Shown one piece after another: positions 30,060-41,667 of a DNA stretch of 64,000 bases. Within the stretch, counting starts at the first letter, position 1; each line of letters starts with the position of its first letter. The stretch spans positions 868,001 to 932,000 of the forward strand of contig NZ_JAFBEA010000001.1 of the NCBI RefSeq assembly GCF_016908515.1. The letters are read 5' to 3'. Both the position numbers and the translations under genes were made by a program. This stretch comes from Virgibacillus halotolerans (GTDB lineage Bacteria; Bacillota; Bacilli; Bacillales; Amphibacillaceae). Under the pieces are notes generated by a model, which ran no database searches, was not told the origin of the DNA, and saw only the letters and a program-made list of their open reading frames with translations.

Positions 30060-30108
30060 CTAGTTTATTGCGTTATATGATTCGTTTCTCGTTGTTTAAA
30101 ACAAGCCC

Positions 30109-31452
30109 CTACTTCAGTTTATGCACGGCTTGTATAAACATGTCACCTCTTTCTTCGAAGGTGCGGTATTGATCCCAGCTCGCACAAGCTGGAGACAATA
30201 AAATAACATCATTTGCTGCTGACATCGCATATCCTTTCACGACTGCAGCATCTACATCTTGAACTTTTACAACTTCAATGCCTGCCGTACCCGCCAATTC
30301 CTCCAACTTTTGTGCTGTTTGACCAAACACAATCATTGCTTTCACTTGGGAAAGAAACGGTAGTAAATCTGTAAACTCATTTCCGCGGTCAAGTCCGCCA
30401 GCCAAAAGAATGGTTGACTGATGAAAAGAAGCGAGTGCTTTTTGTGTGGCTAAAATATTCGTAGCTTTTGAATCATTATAAAAGACACGATCATTAATTT
30501 TATCAATAAATTGCAGACGATGCTTTACACCTGTAAAAGTGGTTAATACTTGTTGAATGCCTTCATTTGTAGCACCACTTATTTTAGCAGCTGCAATGGC
30601 GGCTAAAATATTCTCCAAGTTATGTTGACCAACTAACACGATCGCTGCACGTGCAATTACTTTTTCATTTTTAAAATATACATATTGTTCATCAGCCCAC
30701 GCACCATTTTCCAGCTTTTTACTAACGGAAAACGGGACATGTATGGATACTGCTTTTTGTACGGCTTGCGTAATAAATACATCATCCGCATTATAGACCA
30801 GATAATCATCTTCTGTTTGATTGTTAAAGATATTACATTTTGCTTGCCGATAATTTTCCAGCGTTTTGTGATAATCCAAGTGTGCTTCAAATATATTTAA
30901 CAAAACAGCAATTTTTGGTTTAAAGGATTTAACACCCAGTAGCTGAAACGATGATAATTCCAACACCAAGGTTTCATCTTTAGTTAAGTCTCGTGCAACA
31001 TCTGTCGCCACGACGCCGATGTTACCGGCAACTTGAACAGGTACTTTGCTATTTATCAGCATCTCATTAACGAGGGTTGTTGTTGTTGTTTTACCATTTG
31101 AACCGGTAATGCCTACAATGTCACCTTCAGCAAGCATGCCTGCAATTTCAATCTCTGTGATGATTGCAATACCTTGCTCCTGGGCCTTAGCAAGAATTGG
31201 GTTGTCATATGGTATACCAGGATTTTTCACAATTAACTCCACACCGTCCAGAATATCGACTGGATGAGATCCAATAATTACTTCTGCACCGAGTGCATTT
31301 AATTCCTTAACAATCGCGTCATTGTCTTTTGCTGACCTATCATTCACACGTACTTTTTTCCCATCAGCTAACAAAGCTTTAGCTGCAGCTGTTCCGCTTT
31401 TTGCTAAACCCAGGACAAGTACATGCGAGTAGGGTAAATCTAATTTATTCAA
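30109..31452 (-). CDS. murD: UDP-N-acetylmuramoyl-L-alanine--D-glutamate ligase
   Basis: About 447 residues. Adds D-Glu to UDP-MurNAc-Ala. ATP loop [14 protein letters not shown] (about residues 113-126), then FEAHLDYH and YNDSKATN motifs typical of Mur ligases. The TTG overlapping the mraY TGA (TTGA) is chosen, with GAGGTG upstream; a GTG three codons earlier is the alternative. Confidence 0.96.
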   Translation of the reverse strand: MNKLDLPYSHVLVLGLAKSGTAAAKALLADGKKVRVNDRSAKDNDAIVKELNALGAEVIIGSHPVDILDGVELIVKNPGIPYDNPILAKAQEQGIAIITEIEIAGMLAEGDIVGITGSNGKTTTTTLVNEMLINSKVPVQVAGNIGVVATDVARDLTKDETLVLELSSFQLLGVKSFKPKIAVLLNIFEAHLDYHKTLENYRQAKCNIFNNQTEDDYLVYNADDVFITQAVQKAVSIHVPFSVSKKLENGAWADEQYVYFKNEKVIARAAIVLVGQHNLENILAAIAAAKISGATNEGIQQVLTTFTGVKHRLQFIDKINDRVFYNDSKATNILATQKALASFHQSTILLAGGLDRGNEFTDLLPFLSQVKAMIVFGQTAQKLEELAGTAGIEVVKVQDVDAAVVKGYAMSAANDVILLSPACASWDQYRTFEERGDMFIQAVHKLK

Positions 31453-32435
31453 CTTAACCACACCTCAATATATATACCAATACCGGCAAAGATTAGTCCA
31501 ATCAACCAAAATGTTGTCACGACCCGCCATTCAGACCAGCCTAACAATTCATAATGATGATGTAATGGACTCATTTTAAATATTCTTTTACCGGTTGTTT
31601 TGAAGGAAATCACTTGAATGATCACTGATAGTGTTTCAATCACAAATACGCCACCGATAATAACGAGAATAATTTCCATTTTTGTTAAGATGGCTATTCC
31701 TGCCAATGCTGCACCTAATGCTAGAGAACCAGTGTCCCCCATAAATACTTTGGCTGGATGTGCATTAAAGACTAGAAATCCTAATAAAGCGCCAACTACT
31801 GCTAAAGAGAAAATGGCAACCTCATTTTGCGGAATACCATACCATGCCAAAATCCCGAATGCACCGAATACAATCGCGGCAGTTCCAGCCAGCAGTCCAT
31901 CCAAACCATCTGTCAGGTTTACAGCATTAGAAGCACCTACGAGCATGACAATAATTAAAATAGCATAGCCCCAACCTAGATCCCATACGACACTTGTACC
32001 GGGAATTTGAATCGTTGTTGGAAAGTCCTGCGCACGTAAAATAAAATAAAATACAAGTGCAATAATAATCTGGCCAAGCATTTTTTGCTTTGATGTTAAA
32101 CCTAGATTCCTTTTCATTGCTACTTTAATAAAATCATCTAAAAAACCTAATAATCCATAACCGACAAGTACAAACATAAGTAGCCATAGCTCATAGCCAA
32201 TTCCATTTGAACTTGCCTTGTATACCATGATGATTGACGTAACAACAATACTGAAAATAATCATCAGACCACCCATTGTCGGTGTGCCGGTTTTCTTATG
32301 ATGTGACTGGGGTCCTTCTTCTCTAATGCTTTGTCCAAACTTTAATCTTCTTAAAAATGGGATAAATATCGGAGATAAAAGGACGGTGATAAGAAAGGCT
32401 ATAGCTAATGTCGTTAGTAATACAGTTATATTCAC
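31449..32435 (-). CDS. mraY: Phospho-N-acetylmuramoyl-pentapeptide transferase
   Basis: 328 residues from GTG with AAGGAGG upstream. Ten-helix membrane enzyme making lipid I. Catalytic and Mg sites: FLDDFIK (about 99-105), NLTDGLDGL (about 172-180), [11 protein letters not shown] (about 231-241) and the PLHHHYE motif near 290. In B. subtilis mraY follows murE; here murF intervenes. Confidence 0.97.
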   Translation of the reverse strand: MNITVLLTTLAIAFLITVLLSPIFIPFLRRLKFGQSIREEGPQSHHKKTGTPTMGGLMIIFSIVVTSIIMVYKASSNGIGYELWLLMFVLVGYGLLGFLDDFIKVAMKRNLGLTSKQKMLGQIIIALVFYFILRAQDFPTTIQIPGTSVVWDLGWGYAILIIVMLVGASNAVNLTDGLDGLLAGTAAIVFGAFGILAWYGIPQNEVAIFSLAVVGALLGFLVFNAHPAKVFMGDTGSLALGAALAGIAILTKMEIILVIIGGVFVIETLSVIIQVISFKTTGKRIFKMSPLHHHYELLGWSEWRVVTTFWLIGLIFAGIGIYIEVWLS

Positions 32436-32467
32436 TTCTTCTCCTCCTTGTACAGTGACCGTCCATG

Positions 32468-33841
32468 TTATTTATGTTCAGATTGAATCATTAATGCTTC
32501 AACTAATGATTCAAATTGTAATCCTCTTGATGCTTTAAACAATAGTAATGCTTCATCATGCAAATAGGGCTGAAGTGCTGCTAATAATTCTTCTTTTACG
32601 GCAAAGTGTTTTCCTTTGATATAAGGCTTTTCCTTCGTAACAGCAGTAGATATCTTTTCTGCATCTTTTCCAAATGTAAACACTGCCGTGATTGGTGAGT
32701 CGATCACCTCTGAAACAGAGCGATGTAATGCTTCCGAATGGTTTCCTAATTCGAGTATATCACCAAGCACAAGCACTTTCTCTTTAAAGCCATCCATTTG
32801 TTTTACAACCTCAATCGCTGCTTTCATGGAGGTTGGCGATGCATTATAAGCATCATTAATCATTGAAACATCATGTACTCCCTGCTTCAGTTCAAAACGC
32901 ATCGCTGTTACTTCTAGCGTAGTCAAAGCCTGTTTCATTTTCTCTTTGGTGATACTTAATGCTTCCCCTAACACAATGGCAAATGCCGCATTTAAGGCAT
33001 GATGCCTCCCTAATAATGGAATCGTATAGGATGTACCTGACAAACGGAATGTCGTTTTTTTAGTATGGACATCTACATCACTAACAATTACATCATTTTT
33101 CTGGTGAAATCCGCATGCAATGTTATGATTTTGTTGTAGCGCAGTATTTAGTAGTGGCTCATCTCCATCAAAAATCACCATACCATCTGCTTTTAATCCT
33201 TTGGTTATTTCCAGTTTTGCTTGAGCAATCCCCTGCCGGGACCCCAGAAACTCAATATGAGATTCCCCGATATTGGTGATAATTGCATAGTCAGGTTTGG
33301 CGATATTGGACAGTCGTTCAATCTCACCAAAATCACTCATCCCCATTTCCAATACAAGTACTTCCGTATCTTTCTGCATCGATAGGACGGTTAACGGTAA
33401 GCCGATATGATTATTAAAGTTCCCATTCGTATAGTGTGTTCTATACGTTGTCTTTGCGATTGCAGTAACAATATCTTTTGTTGTTGTTTTCCCATTGGAT
33501 CCAGTGATTCCGATAACAATCGGATTAACATTATTTCTATAATGGGTAGCCAATGTTTGCAGTGCTGTTAATGTATCAGCGACTAAAAACACAGGGAAAT
33601 CTGTTGGCAGAAATTGCGGTAATGGTTTGTTTTCATCCCAAAATGCAGCTACCGCCCCATTTTCAAGGGCTTGCTTCATATAATCATGACCGTCAAAGCG
33701 TTCACCAACAATCGGGATAAACAGTGACTGCTTTAGCTTCTGCCGGCTATCTGTTGTAACTGTATTGATTGTGATCGCATCTGCCGCTTCTCCACAGAAA
33801 TTGGTGAAATGGTTGGACAACCATTTAGTTGTAAACAACAT
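32468..33841 (-). CDS. murF: UDP-MurNAc-tripeptide--D-alanyl-D-alanine ligase
   Basis: 457 residues. Adds D-Ala-D-Ala to complete the pentapeptide. ATP loop [15 protein letters not shown] (about 109-123); [10 protein letters not shown] and [11 protein letters not shown] are family motifs. AAGGAG precedes the ATG, one base after murE. In B. subtilis murF lies elsewhere next to ddl, so this arrangement is like E. coli and some other bacilli. Confidence 0.96.
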   Translation of the reverse strand: MLFTTKWLSNHFTNFCGEAADAITINTVTTDSRQKLKQSLFIPIVGERFDGHDYMKQALENGAVAAFWDENKPLPQFLPTDFPVFLVADTLTALQTLATHYRNNVNPIVIGITGSNGKTTTKDIVTAIAKTTYRTHYTNGNFNNHIGLPLTVLSMQKDTEVLVLEMGMSDFGEIERLSNIAKPDYAIITNIGESHIEFLGSRQGIAQAKLEITKGLKADGMVIFDGDEPLLNTALQQNHNIACGFHQKNDVIVSDVDVHTKKTTFRLSGTSYTIPLLGRHHALNAAFAIVLGEALSITKEKMKQALTTLEVTAMRFELKQGVHDVSMINDAYNASPTSMKAAIEVVKQMDGFKEKVLVLGDILELGNHSEALHRSVSEVIDSPITAVFTFGKDAEKISTAVTKEKPYIKGKHFAVKEELLAALQPYLHDEALLLFKASRGLQFESLVEALMIQSEHK

Positions 33842-33842
33842 A

Positions 33843-35318
33843 TTAATTCTCCTTCGCTAAGATTGCTTCTCTGGCAATTTCGCGGTCATCAAAATCATGT
33901 TTCTCGTGTCCCACGATTTGATAGGTCTCATGCCCTTTACCAGCGATTAAAATAATATCATCTGCTTCAGCATAATCGATTGCGCGTTTGATAGCTGCCT
34001 TCCGATCAACAATCACTTCATAATTATCAGTAGCTGTATCCAGTCCATTTACCATATCCTCTAGAATGCGTTTCGGATCCTCAGTCCTTGGGTTATCAGA
34101 TGTAAAGATAGCCTGATCAGCATATTTGGCCGCGATCGAGGCCATTAAAGGTCGCTTACCGCGGTCCCTGTCTCCACCACATCCAACAACAACATATACT
34201 TTTTTCGTAGCAAATTCATTGCTCGTTTTTAAAATATTTTCCAGAGAATCTGGTGTATGTGCAAAATCTACAATGACAGAATAATCCTGATCCGCTTCAA
34301 CAGGTTCAAATCTACCGCTAACTCCATCAACACTTTCCAGTGCCTGTTTAATAACAGGTAATGGAATACCTTGGGCGATTGCAGCGGCGGCAGCGGCTAA
34401 CATATTGTATATATTAAACATACCAATTAACTTGCTATTAATATCAATGGTTTCAAACGGTGTATTTAGGCTAAAAAATGTTCCTTTCGAATCAAGCTTG
34501 ATGTTTTTCGCCATGACCTGGGCTGTATTTTTGCAACCATAAGTGATGACGGGCTGGGCAGTACTTCGTTTTAACAAATCACTGGCAGCATCATCTTCAT
34601 TAATTACAGCAAACTTTGATCGAGTTGTACGATAACTATTTCCTAATTGTGCAAACAAAAGACTTTTCGCATGCAAATAATCATCCATATTTCTATGATA
34701 ATCTAAATGATCCTGCGATAGATTCGTAAATATCGCAATATCGTAATCACATCCATGCACCCTACCAAGATCTAACGCGTGGGAAGAAACTTCCATAATA
34801 GCCTGATCCACATCCTCTTCCAGCATTTGATGGAATGTCTTCTGCAAATGCAGCGCATCTGGTGTTGTGTTAGCGATCGGATACGCCGTGTCACCTATTT
34901 TCATTTGAATGGATCCGATAACACCTGTTTTCTGGCCGTTTTGACGAAAAATTGCTTCCAGCAAGTAGGTTATTGTCGTCTTCCCATTTGTCCCTGTTAC
35001 ACCAATAAGTGGAAGCTTGCTTGTTGGATCATCGTAAAATGTAACAGCAAGCATTGCCATCGCCCTTGTTGTATCCGGGACGACAATGACGGGTACGCTT
35101 GCCGCCATATCCTTTTCGGCGATGATAGCAACCGCTCCATTTTCAATGGCTTGGTCTGTATAATCATGTCCATCCACAGTAAACCCAGAAATACAGACAA
35201 ATAAATTGCCTGATTTCACTTTTCGTGAATCCATTTCTATATCGTTAATAATCACATCTTCGATCGAAAGCTTCGTTTTATAGAATGGTAAATTTGCGAG
35301 CATATCGGTTAATTTCAT
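33843..35318 (-). CDS. murE: UDP-MurNAc-dipeptide--2,6-diaminopimelate ligase
   Basis: 491 residues from the ATG eight bases after AAGGA; an ATG three codons upstream is too close. ATP loop GVTGTNGKTTITYLL (about 107-121). The DNPRTEDP motif (about 402) marks meso-diaminopimelate specificity, so peptidoglycan is the mDAP type. Confidence 0.96.
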   Translation of the reverse strand: MKLTDMLANLPFYKTKLSIEDVIINDIEMDSRKVKSGNLFVCISGFTVDGHDYTDQAIENGAVAIIAEKDMAASVPVIVVPDTTRAMAMLAVTFYDDPTSKLPLIGVTGTNGKTTITYLLEAIFRQNGQKTGVIGSIQMKIGDTAYPIANTTPDALHLQKTFHQMLEEDVDQAIMEVSSHALDLGRVHGCDYDIAIFTNLSQDHLDYHRNMDDYLHAKSLLFAQLGNSYRTTRSKFAVINEDDAASDLLKRSTAQPVITYGCKNTAQVMAKNIKLDSKGTFFSLNTPFETIDINSKLIGMFNIYNMLAAAAAAIAQGIPLPVIKQALESVDGVSGRFEPVEADQDYSVIVDFAHTPDSLENILKTSNEFATKKVYVVVGCGGDRDRGKRPLMASIAAKYADQAIFTSDNPRTEDPKRILEDMVNGLDTATDNYEVIVDRKAAIKRAIDYAEADDIILIAGKGHETYQIVGHEKHDFDDREIAREAILAKEN

Positions 35319-35402
35319 CGTTAACATCCTTCTTCAATTAATATCCTACTTAGGCTTCTACTGCATTGTTTTTTAACGCTGCTTTTATTATAGCAAATTT
35401 TA

Positions 35403-37343
35403 TCATGGTTCTCGATTCTTTTTATCAGATAAATAAATTCTCATTTTTGAGCCTTGTTCCACTTTTTCACCTGGTGCTGGTGCCTGGTCGATAATGTAGT
35501 CACCTGATCCGCTTGTTTCAATGGACAAATTTGTCATATATTCGGCTAACTCTTCCTTTGTCATACCAATTAAGTCAGGTACTTCTATTTTCGGTTGTTC
35601 TGGATACAGATATTCCTTATCCAGCCCATCTGTTCGGGGTTCAACGTTCAAAGCTCTTAAACTATCGCCTATAATCGTTCCTACAATCGGCGCTGCTACC
35701 ACACCACCGAATTGAACAGTATCTTTAGGATTGTCAATCGCTACATATACAACAATTTCCGGATCGTCAGCAGGCGCAAAACCAATAAAGGAAACAACGT
35801 AGTTATTTTGCATATATCTACCATCTTTTCCAACTTTTTGCGCGGTTCCGGTTTTTCCACCGACACGGTACCCATCAACATATGCAGGTCTACCTGTCCC
35901 TTGTGCCACAACACTTTCTAAAGCATTACGAATTTCCTTTGAAGTAGATTCAGAAATAACATTTTCCTTCATCTTTGGTTTGATCGTTTCAACTGATTTA
36001 TTCGTTTGCGGGTCTATCCATTCATTCGCAATGTGTGGCTCATATAAATAACCGCCGTTTACTGCCGCAGCAACTGCCATTACTTGTTGAATCGGCGTCA
36101 CAGAAACACCTTGGCCAAAGGAAGTTGTCCCCAATTCTACAGGACCTACATTTTCCGGTTTAAAGAGGATACCATTTCCTTCCCCCTGTAGGTCAATACC
36201 AGTTTTTTTACCAAAGCCAAAATCATTAATATAGGTAAACAGCTTTTCTTTGCCTAGTTTTTGTCCCAAGCTGACAAAGCCCGGGTTACACGAGTTTTGC
36301 ACTACTTCAAGATAAGTTTGTTCCCCATGCCCGCCATGCTTCCAGCAATGCAGTTCTGATCCGCCAACTGAAATCGAACCGTCATCAAAAAAATGATCTT
36401 TCTCTAAATCGACAGCTTTCTCTTCTAATGCCGCGGCAAGGGTAATAATTTTAAATGTTGACCCAGGTTCATACGTACTCCATATTGGTAAATTGCGATC
36501 AAAAATATCTGCGTCCACTTCTTGATAATTCTCCGGGCTGAAATTCGGTCTGGATGTCATACCAAGTACGCCGCCGGTTTTGGGGTTGACTGCAATTGCC
36601 AATGCACCATCAGGATTATATTTAGATACAGCAAGATCGAGTTCGCGTTCCATGATTGTTTGTACCTTTGAATTTATCGTCGTCTTTAAATCCAGTCCAT
36701 CAGCAGGAGGACTATATATATCAGCAAGATTATCCAGTCTTTTTCCCTTCGCATCGGAATAAAAAGAAAGACTGCCTGCTTTACCGCTTAGTTTCTTATC
36801 ATGATAAAGTTCTAAGCCCATTAAGCCTTGATTATCTATGCCAGTAAATCCCAATACATGTGCAAGGTCGTCCCCTAACGGATAATGCCTTTTGGAATCC
36901 TTTGCCAGATAGACACCATCCATGTGAAGCGTCCTAATCGCCAGCTCCTGTTCCTCTGAAATTTTAATCCCAGCTGGACGAATATTAGAACTGGCAGCAT
37001 TTTTGGTAATATCTTCGTATACTTTATCAACCGATATATCCAAAATGTTAGCTAATTTTTGAGCTGTGTCCTCCGGATCTTTAATTTGTCTTGGAACAAC
37101 TACAACCGATGGTGCAGTGACATTTTCGGCTAATATTTCATCATTTGTATCAAGTATATGGCCACGTTCCGCTTCGAAGACAATATCCCTTGTCCATAAA
37201 TTATCTGCTTTAGCCATTAGCTTGTCTCCTAGTATAAATTGGACATAACCCAAGCGCACATCGATAATTCCTAAAATGATGAGACCAAAAAGAAAAACAG
37301 TAACGATTCGTTTTCTAACTGTAACAGTGGATACACGTTTCAT
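35403..37343 (-). CDS. spoVD: Sporulation-specific class B penicillin-binding protein SpoVD
   Basis: 646 residues, equal to B. subtilis SpoVD as I recall. Start ATG follows GGGGATGGAG; 22 upstream codons are discarded. Membrane anchor (about 12-31), dimerisation domain, transpeptidase with EPGSTFK (active Ser about 290), SCN in VVQNSCNPGF and KTGTAQ near 500, and one C-terminal PASTA domain. Makes spore cortex with SpoVE, encoded 5 kb away in the same cluster. Confidence 0.93.
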   Translation of the reverse strand: MKRVSTVTVRKRIVTVFLFGLIILGIIDVRLGYVQFILGDKLMAKADNLWTRDIVFEAERGHILDTNDEILAENVTAPSVVVVPRQIKDPEDTAQKLANILDISVDKVYEDITKNAASSNIRPAGIKISEEQELAIRTLHMDGVYLAKDSKRHYPLGDDLAHVLGFTGIDNQGLMGLELYHDKKLSGKAGSLSFYSDAKGKRLDNLADIYSPPADGLDLKTTINSKVQTIMERELDLAVSKYNPDGALAIAVNPKTGGVLGMTSRPNFSPENYQEVDADIFDRNLPIWSTYEPGSTFKIITLAAALEEKAVDLEKDHFFDDGSISVGGSELHCWKHGGHGEQTYLEVVQNSCNPGFVSLGQKLGKEKLFTYINDFGFGKKTGIDLQGEGNGILFKPENVGPVELGTTSFGQGVSVTPIQQVMAVAAAVNGGYLYEPHIANEWIDPQTNKSVETIKPKMKENVISESTSKEIRNALESVVAQGTGRPAYVDGYRVGGKTGTAQKVGKDGRYMQNNYVVSFIGFAPADDPEIVVYVAIDNPKDTVQFGGVVAAPIVGTIIGDSLRALNVEPRTDGLDKEYLYPEQPKIEVPDLIGMTKEELAEYMTNLSIETSGSGDYIIDQAPAPGEKVEQGSKMRIYLSDKKNREP

Positions 37344-37439
37344 ACTCCATCCCCTTTTCATAGGTAGGCTTGTATTCACTATATGAATTAGCAAAACTGA
37401 ATAGAACACTGTTTAACTTCGCTTTAGCGGTTGCTTACA

Positions 37440-39647
37440 TCATTCTGTTTCATCATCATTTTTCTTTTCCTTATCTTTTTTCTTTTTCTCGTCAGGTGTT
37501 GCCAATTCCACCCCTAAATAGTCACCTTTTTTAAGAACTGTGTTTTTCTTAATGTTTTGCGTGACAACATAGCCATTTCCAAAGGTCTCTACTTTTAATT
37601 CCATTAAATCTGCTAACTGCAATACATCTCTGAGTGACCAATCGGTAATATTTGGCATCGTTGGTTTATCCGTTACTAAAAGGACGTGTGTATTCGGCAT
37701 TAACGTATCGCCTTCCGCTACGTTTGCGTCTACGATTTTCCTGCCTTTACCTATCACACTCACCTTTAAGCCTTTATCTTCTAGTGATTTCTTTGTTGTC
37801 TCTGCATTTGCACCTATAATAGATGGCACTTTCACTTGGTCCACAGAAGCACTTTCGCCTTTATCTGGATCGATATTTAAATAGTGAAGGCTATTTTCCA
37901 TCACATTATTAAATATAAACGATACCGGCAATGAACCTAATTCGTCACCTTCCAGTTCCGGCTGTTTGACAGATACATACATCATTAATTCTGGGTCCTC
38001 CATGGGAGCCATGCCGAGAAACGAAAACACATGATTTTCCTTGCCCGTTAAATAACCAGCACCATCCGGATTGGGAATTTGTGCTGTACCTGTCTTTCCC
38101 CCAACCGAGTAATCATCCATATGATACATTTGCCCTGTTCCATTTTTTTCATTAACAACAGATTCAAGTAAATCCTTCACCTGCTCAGCAGTTTCCTTCG
38201 AGATCGGTTCGCCTACAACGTTTGGGTGTTTTTCTTCAATAACCTCATCGGTGTTGGCATCAACGATCTTTTTAATAACATACGGCTGAAGCATCTTCCC
38301 ATCATTTGCAATAGCGGTTGCTGCTTTCATCTGTTGAATAGGTGTCACTGTACTCCCCTGTCCAAAAGCTGTCGTTATCTTCTCAGCCGGCCAGTTATAG
38401 AGAATATGTCCGGCTACTTCCCCAGGTAAATCAATATCGGTTTTCTTATCAAAACCAAACGCTTCTAAATAAGTGTGGAACTTGTCCGCGCCAATTTTTT
38501 CCCAGGCAAGCTTGGATGCAGCGACATTGGATGATCGTTTAAACCCTTCATCATATGAAATTTCGCCCCAACCTTTACCACCATTATGGTCAAAAATTGG
38601 TTTCATTTTTTCGTTAGCTTTAAATTTACCAGATTTATAGATATCATCCCCATTGTATACCCCTTCTTCGATCGCAGCAGCCCAGGTAAACATCTTGACC
38701 GTTGATCCTGGTTCAAATGGTGTTGATATCGCGTCATTATACCAATTCTCTACATCTGTTGGATCATTTGGGTTATAGCTTGGTCGATTACTCATTGCGA
38801 TAATTTCACCGGTTTTGGGATTCATCACAATAGCAGTTAAACGTTCCGGATTAAATTCATCCTCTACCTGGGATAAAGTGTCCTCAAGCAAAGTTTGGAT
38901 TTTCTGATCAATCGTTAAATAAACGTCATCGCCATCTTTCGGTTGTTTGACGATTTCCTTTGGATTTAACAGTTTCTTATTATATTTATCTCGTTGATAG
39001 GAAATGTGACCATTTTCACCGCTCAGCAGATCATTCATTTCTTCTTCCATACCGGTTATTCCAGTAATTTCCCTTTTTGTTACGCCATCAATTTCCTCTT
39101 CTTCTTCTTTCGCGAACCCAATAATATGGGAAGCAAAAGTACCGTTTGGATAATAGCGCATTGATTCCTTATCAAAATTTATACCTGGAAGCTTCAGTTT
39201 TTCAATTTCTTCTTTTTGCTGTTGGGAAAGGTTTCTACCTTTTTTACCGAATTCTACTTGGTATTTTTTACCCTCAATACCTTTTTCTAATTCAGATAAA
39301 ATTTCACTTTCCTCTATATCCAGTATAGGGGCAAGCTGTTTGGCCGTTTTTTCCGGATCTTTTACGTGATTTGGCTGGTTCGCATCCCCTGTTATAATGG
39401 CAAACAATCGATACGTCGGTCTGTCATATGCTAATGTCATTCCATTTCCATCAAAAATCTTGCCTCGTTCAGCGCTCAGTGCATGTGATGATGTCCGTTT
39501 TTCTATTGCCAATTCTTTGAGCGAAACATCATTTACTTCACCAGTCACCTGTATATAGATAAACCGGCCAGTTAAAATCAAGAAAATCGCCGCGAAAAAT
39601 ATGACCAAAACACCTGCCATGATGTGTGTTGCCTTATTTTTCTTCAT
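37440..39647 (-). CDS. pbpB: Septal class B penicillin-binding protein PBP 2B
   Basis: 735 residues from the ATG after AAGGGG. Essential septal transpeptidase. One membrane anchor (about 8-29), active-site EPGSTVKMF (about 315), SSN in FKRSSNVAAS, KTGTAQ near 540, then two PASTA domains and a very basic/acidic tail. Order ftsL-pbpB-spoVD matches B. subtilis. Confidence 0.95.
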   Translation of the reverse strand: MKKNKATHIMAGVLVIFFAAIFLILTGRFIYIQVTGEVNDVSLKELAIEKRTSSHALSAERGKIFDGNGMTLAYDRPTYRLFAIITGDANQPNHVKDPEKTAKQLAPILDIEESEILSELEKGIEGKKYQVEFGKKGRNLSQQQKEEIEKLKLPGINFDKESMRYYPNGTFASHIIGFAKEEEEEIDGVTKREITGITGMEEEMNDLLSGENGHISYQRDKYNKKLLNPKEIVKQPKDGDDVYLTIDQKIQTLLEDTLSQVEDEFNPERLTAIVMNPKTGEIIAMSNRPSYNPNDPTDVENWYNDAISTPFEPGSTVKMFTWAAAIEEGVYNGDDIYKSGKFKANEKMKPIFDHNGGKGWGEISYDEGFKRSSNVAASKLAWEKIGADKFHTYLEAFGFDKKTDIDLPGEVAGHILYNWPAEKITTAFGQGSTVTPIQQMKAATAIANDGKMLQPYVIKKIVDANTDEVIEEKHPNVVGEPISKETAEQVKDLLESVVNEKNGTGQMYHMDDYSVGGKTGTAQIPNPDGAGYLTGKENHVFSFLGMAPMEDPELMMYVSVKQPELEGDELGSLPVSFIFNNVMENSLHYLNIDPDKGESASVDQVKVPSIIGANAETTKKSLEDKGLKVSVIGKGRKIVDANVAEGDTLMPNTHVLLVTDKPTMPNITDWSLRDVLQLADLMELKVETFGNGYVVTQNIKKNTVLKKGDYLGVELATPDEKKKKDKEKKNDDETE

Positions 39648-39662
39648 AAACATGCCCCTTGG

Positions 39663-40037
39663 TTAGTTGTTAAATGCGTTTGCCTGTTTCACTTCAGCAT
39701 TTTGGATTTTCAATCCTTTTTCCCTGGCAATTTTTGTAATTCGTTCAGGTCTGCTTAATGATTTCATTTCATAGGATAGACCTTCGTTTTTCACTTGCTG
39801 ATATTGGACGGTCTTCTCCAAATCCTGCAAATCCCGGTTCAAGGTATCTGTCGATGCAGAATAAGAAACAATGAAAATCCCCGCAAGGATTACAACCACG
39901 CCCATGAAGGAATATAGAAATTTCTCTCCTTTTGTTAACCATCCCTGTTTTTGAACTTTTACTGCTGCCTTTTGTCTTTGTGTTTCCGTTTGATCTGGCC
40001 TTGCCTGCTGCCAACTACGGGCGTGACTTGTACTCAT
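39663..40037 (-). CDS. ftsL: Cell division protein FtsL
   Basis: 124 residues from the ATG overlapping the rsmH stop (TAATG), with AGGGTGG upstream. Basic cytosolic part, one membrane helix (about 39-58), then an extracellular coiled-coil (TDTLNRDLQDLEKTVQYQQ). Forms a complex with DivIB and DivIC. Confidence 0.92.
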   Translation of the reverse strand: MSTSHARSWQQARPDQTETQRQKAAVKVQKQGWLTKGEKFLYSFMGVVVILAGIFIVSYSASTDTLNRDLQDLEKTVQYQQVKNEGLSYEMKSLSRPERITKIAREKGLKIQNAEVKQANAFNN

Positions 40038-41014
40038 TATTTTTTCCACCCTTCCCCATAAGTAAATGTTTCGTTCCATTCGTTCACTTTTTCAATAATA
40101 CGTAGCTTAGCTGATCTTGATCTTCGGTTGTCTTCTAATTCATTTCCACTTGCTATCAGCGGCTTTCTTGTTATTAATTCAAATGGAGCCTGATGCGCAT
40201 CTGGAATGATTGGTAAATTTCTTGGTGTTGCTTTGGCAGTACTCCATTTTTTAAATGCCTGCTTACATAATCTGTCTTCCAACGAATGGAAAGTAATAAC
40301 AGCAATACGACCATGGATCGCCGTCACTTTTGCCGCTTGGTTAAGTGCATCATTAAAAGCACCTAACTCATCGTTCACTGCTATGCGCAGTGCTTGGAAA
40401 ATACGCTTTGCTGGATGTCCGCCCTTTCTACGGGCTGGCGCCGGTATGCCTTCTTTAATAATTTCCACCAGTTGGTGTGTTGTTCTAATGGCTTCATTTT
40501 TTCGGTGTGCTTCTATTTTTCGTGCGATTTGCTTAGAGAACTTTTCTTCCCCATATTTGAAAAAAATAGCAACCAAATCATTGTAGGGCCAATCATTTAC
40601 GATTTCATATGCGCTTAACTCCTGCGATTGATTCATTCTCATATCCAGCACAGCATCATGCTGATAACTAAACCCTCGCTCACCTCTATCTAATTGTGGA
40701 GAGGATACACCGAGGTCAAATAATATACCATCTACATTTGTTATCCCATGCTGACGTAAAGCTTCTTCAAGCTGTCTGAAGTTTTTATTGATAAATAACA
40801 TTTGATCCTGATAGTCTGTTAAACGTTGTTTTGCCGCCTCTAATGCATCAATATCCTGATCAAAAGCAACCAGTAATCCACTGTCATTTAATCTAGATAC
40901 GATTTGTTCAGCGTGACCGCCACCGCCTAATGTGCAATCTACATATGTACCATTTGGTTTGATTGCCAGGCTATTGATCGTTTCTTCTTTTAATACACTA
41001 TAATGGTCAAACAT
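40037..41014 (-). CDS. rsmH: 16S rRNA (cytosine(1402)-N(4))-methyltransferase
   Basis: 325 residues. SAM motif [14 protein letters not shown] at about residues 25-38; [11 protein letters not shown] and [11 protein letters not shown] are RsmH signatures. The ATG four codons into the frame is preferred since GTGGGTG provides the ribosome site. Formerly mraW. Confidence 0.96.
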   Translation of the reverse strand: MFDHYSVLKEETINSLAIKPNGTYVDCTLGGGGHAEQIVSRLNDSGLLVAFDQDIDALEAAKQRLTDYQDQMLFINKNFRQLEEALRQHGITNVDGILFDLGVSSPQLDRGERGFSYQHDAVLDMRMNQSQELSAYEIVNDWPYNDLVAIFFKYGEEKFSKQIARKIEAHRKNEAIRTTHQLVEIIKEGIPAPARRKGGHPAKRIFQALRIAVNDELGAFNDALNQAAKVTAIHGRIAVITFHSLEDRLCKQAFKKWSTAKATPRNLPIIPDAHQAPFELITRKPLIASGNELEDNRRSRSAKLRIIEKVNEWNETFTYGEGWKK

Positions 41015-41046
41015 TTTTACACCCACTTCTAAGCTCTTCTATTACT

Positions 41047-41478
41047 TTAAATATCAAAATCCATCAGATTTTCAGCAATCTCGGCAAATGATTCTTCTGA
41101 TTCGTTAAAATAGTCTTCCCATTTGTCAATTGCCCATATTTCAATACGGTCGGATACACCAATAACAACACATTCTTTTTCGAGTACTGCATAATTTCTT
41201 AACGGTTGTGGCAGGTTTATTCTCCCCTGTTTATCCACTTCACATTCAACGGCTCCAGAAAAGAAAAACCGTGTGAATGCTCTAGCATCTTTCTTAGTGA
41301 GTGGGAGTTTTTTTAACTTCAATTCCAAGTTTCTCCATTCATCCATTGGATATGCGAACAAACATTTATCCAGTCCACGAGTCACAACAAAGTTCTCCCC
41401 AAGTTCATCACGAAACTTGGATGGGACAATAATACGACCTTTAGTGTCTATGTTGTGTTGGAATTCGCCCATGAACAT
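41047..41478 (-). CDS. mraZ: Transcriptional regulator MraZ
   Basis: 143 residues, two SpoVT/AbrB-like half domains ([20 protein letters not shown] and [14 protein letters not shown]). First gene of the dcw cluster; in other bacteria MraZ binds repeats upstream of its own gene. GTGGGGCG precedes the ATG. In the 189-base upstream gap, AGTGGGG and GTGGTG-like runs appear, but a clear direct-repeat operator was not established. Confidence 0.95.
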   Translation of the reverse strand: MFMGEFQHNIDTKGRIIVPSKFRDELGENFVVTRGLDKCLFAYPMDEWRNLELKLKKLPLTKKDARAFTRFFFSGAVECEVDKQGRINLPQPLRNYAVLEKECVVIGVSDRIEIWAIDKWEDYFNESEESFAEIAENLMDFDI

Positions 41479-41598
41479 ATAGTTCGCCCCACTTTCATAT
41501 TTTTATATTACCACATCCCCCCACTATTCACCACCGGAATTCAAAAAAAATGGTCTAAAATCATAAATTGAATCTTTATGCCTATCTTCAAGGAACAC

Positions 41599-41633
41599 AA
41601 AAAAGCTGTCTTCATCGTAAAAGACAGCTTTTT
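41599..41633 (-). terminator. Terminator of bshC
   Basis: Stem AAAAAGCTGTCTT / AAGACAGCTTTTTT located 35 bases past the bshC stop. Confidence 0.85.
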
Positions 41634-41667
41634 CTATAAGATATTAAAAAGTGGGGGAAGGTGGTGA

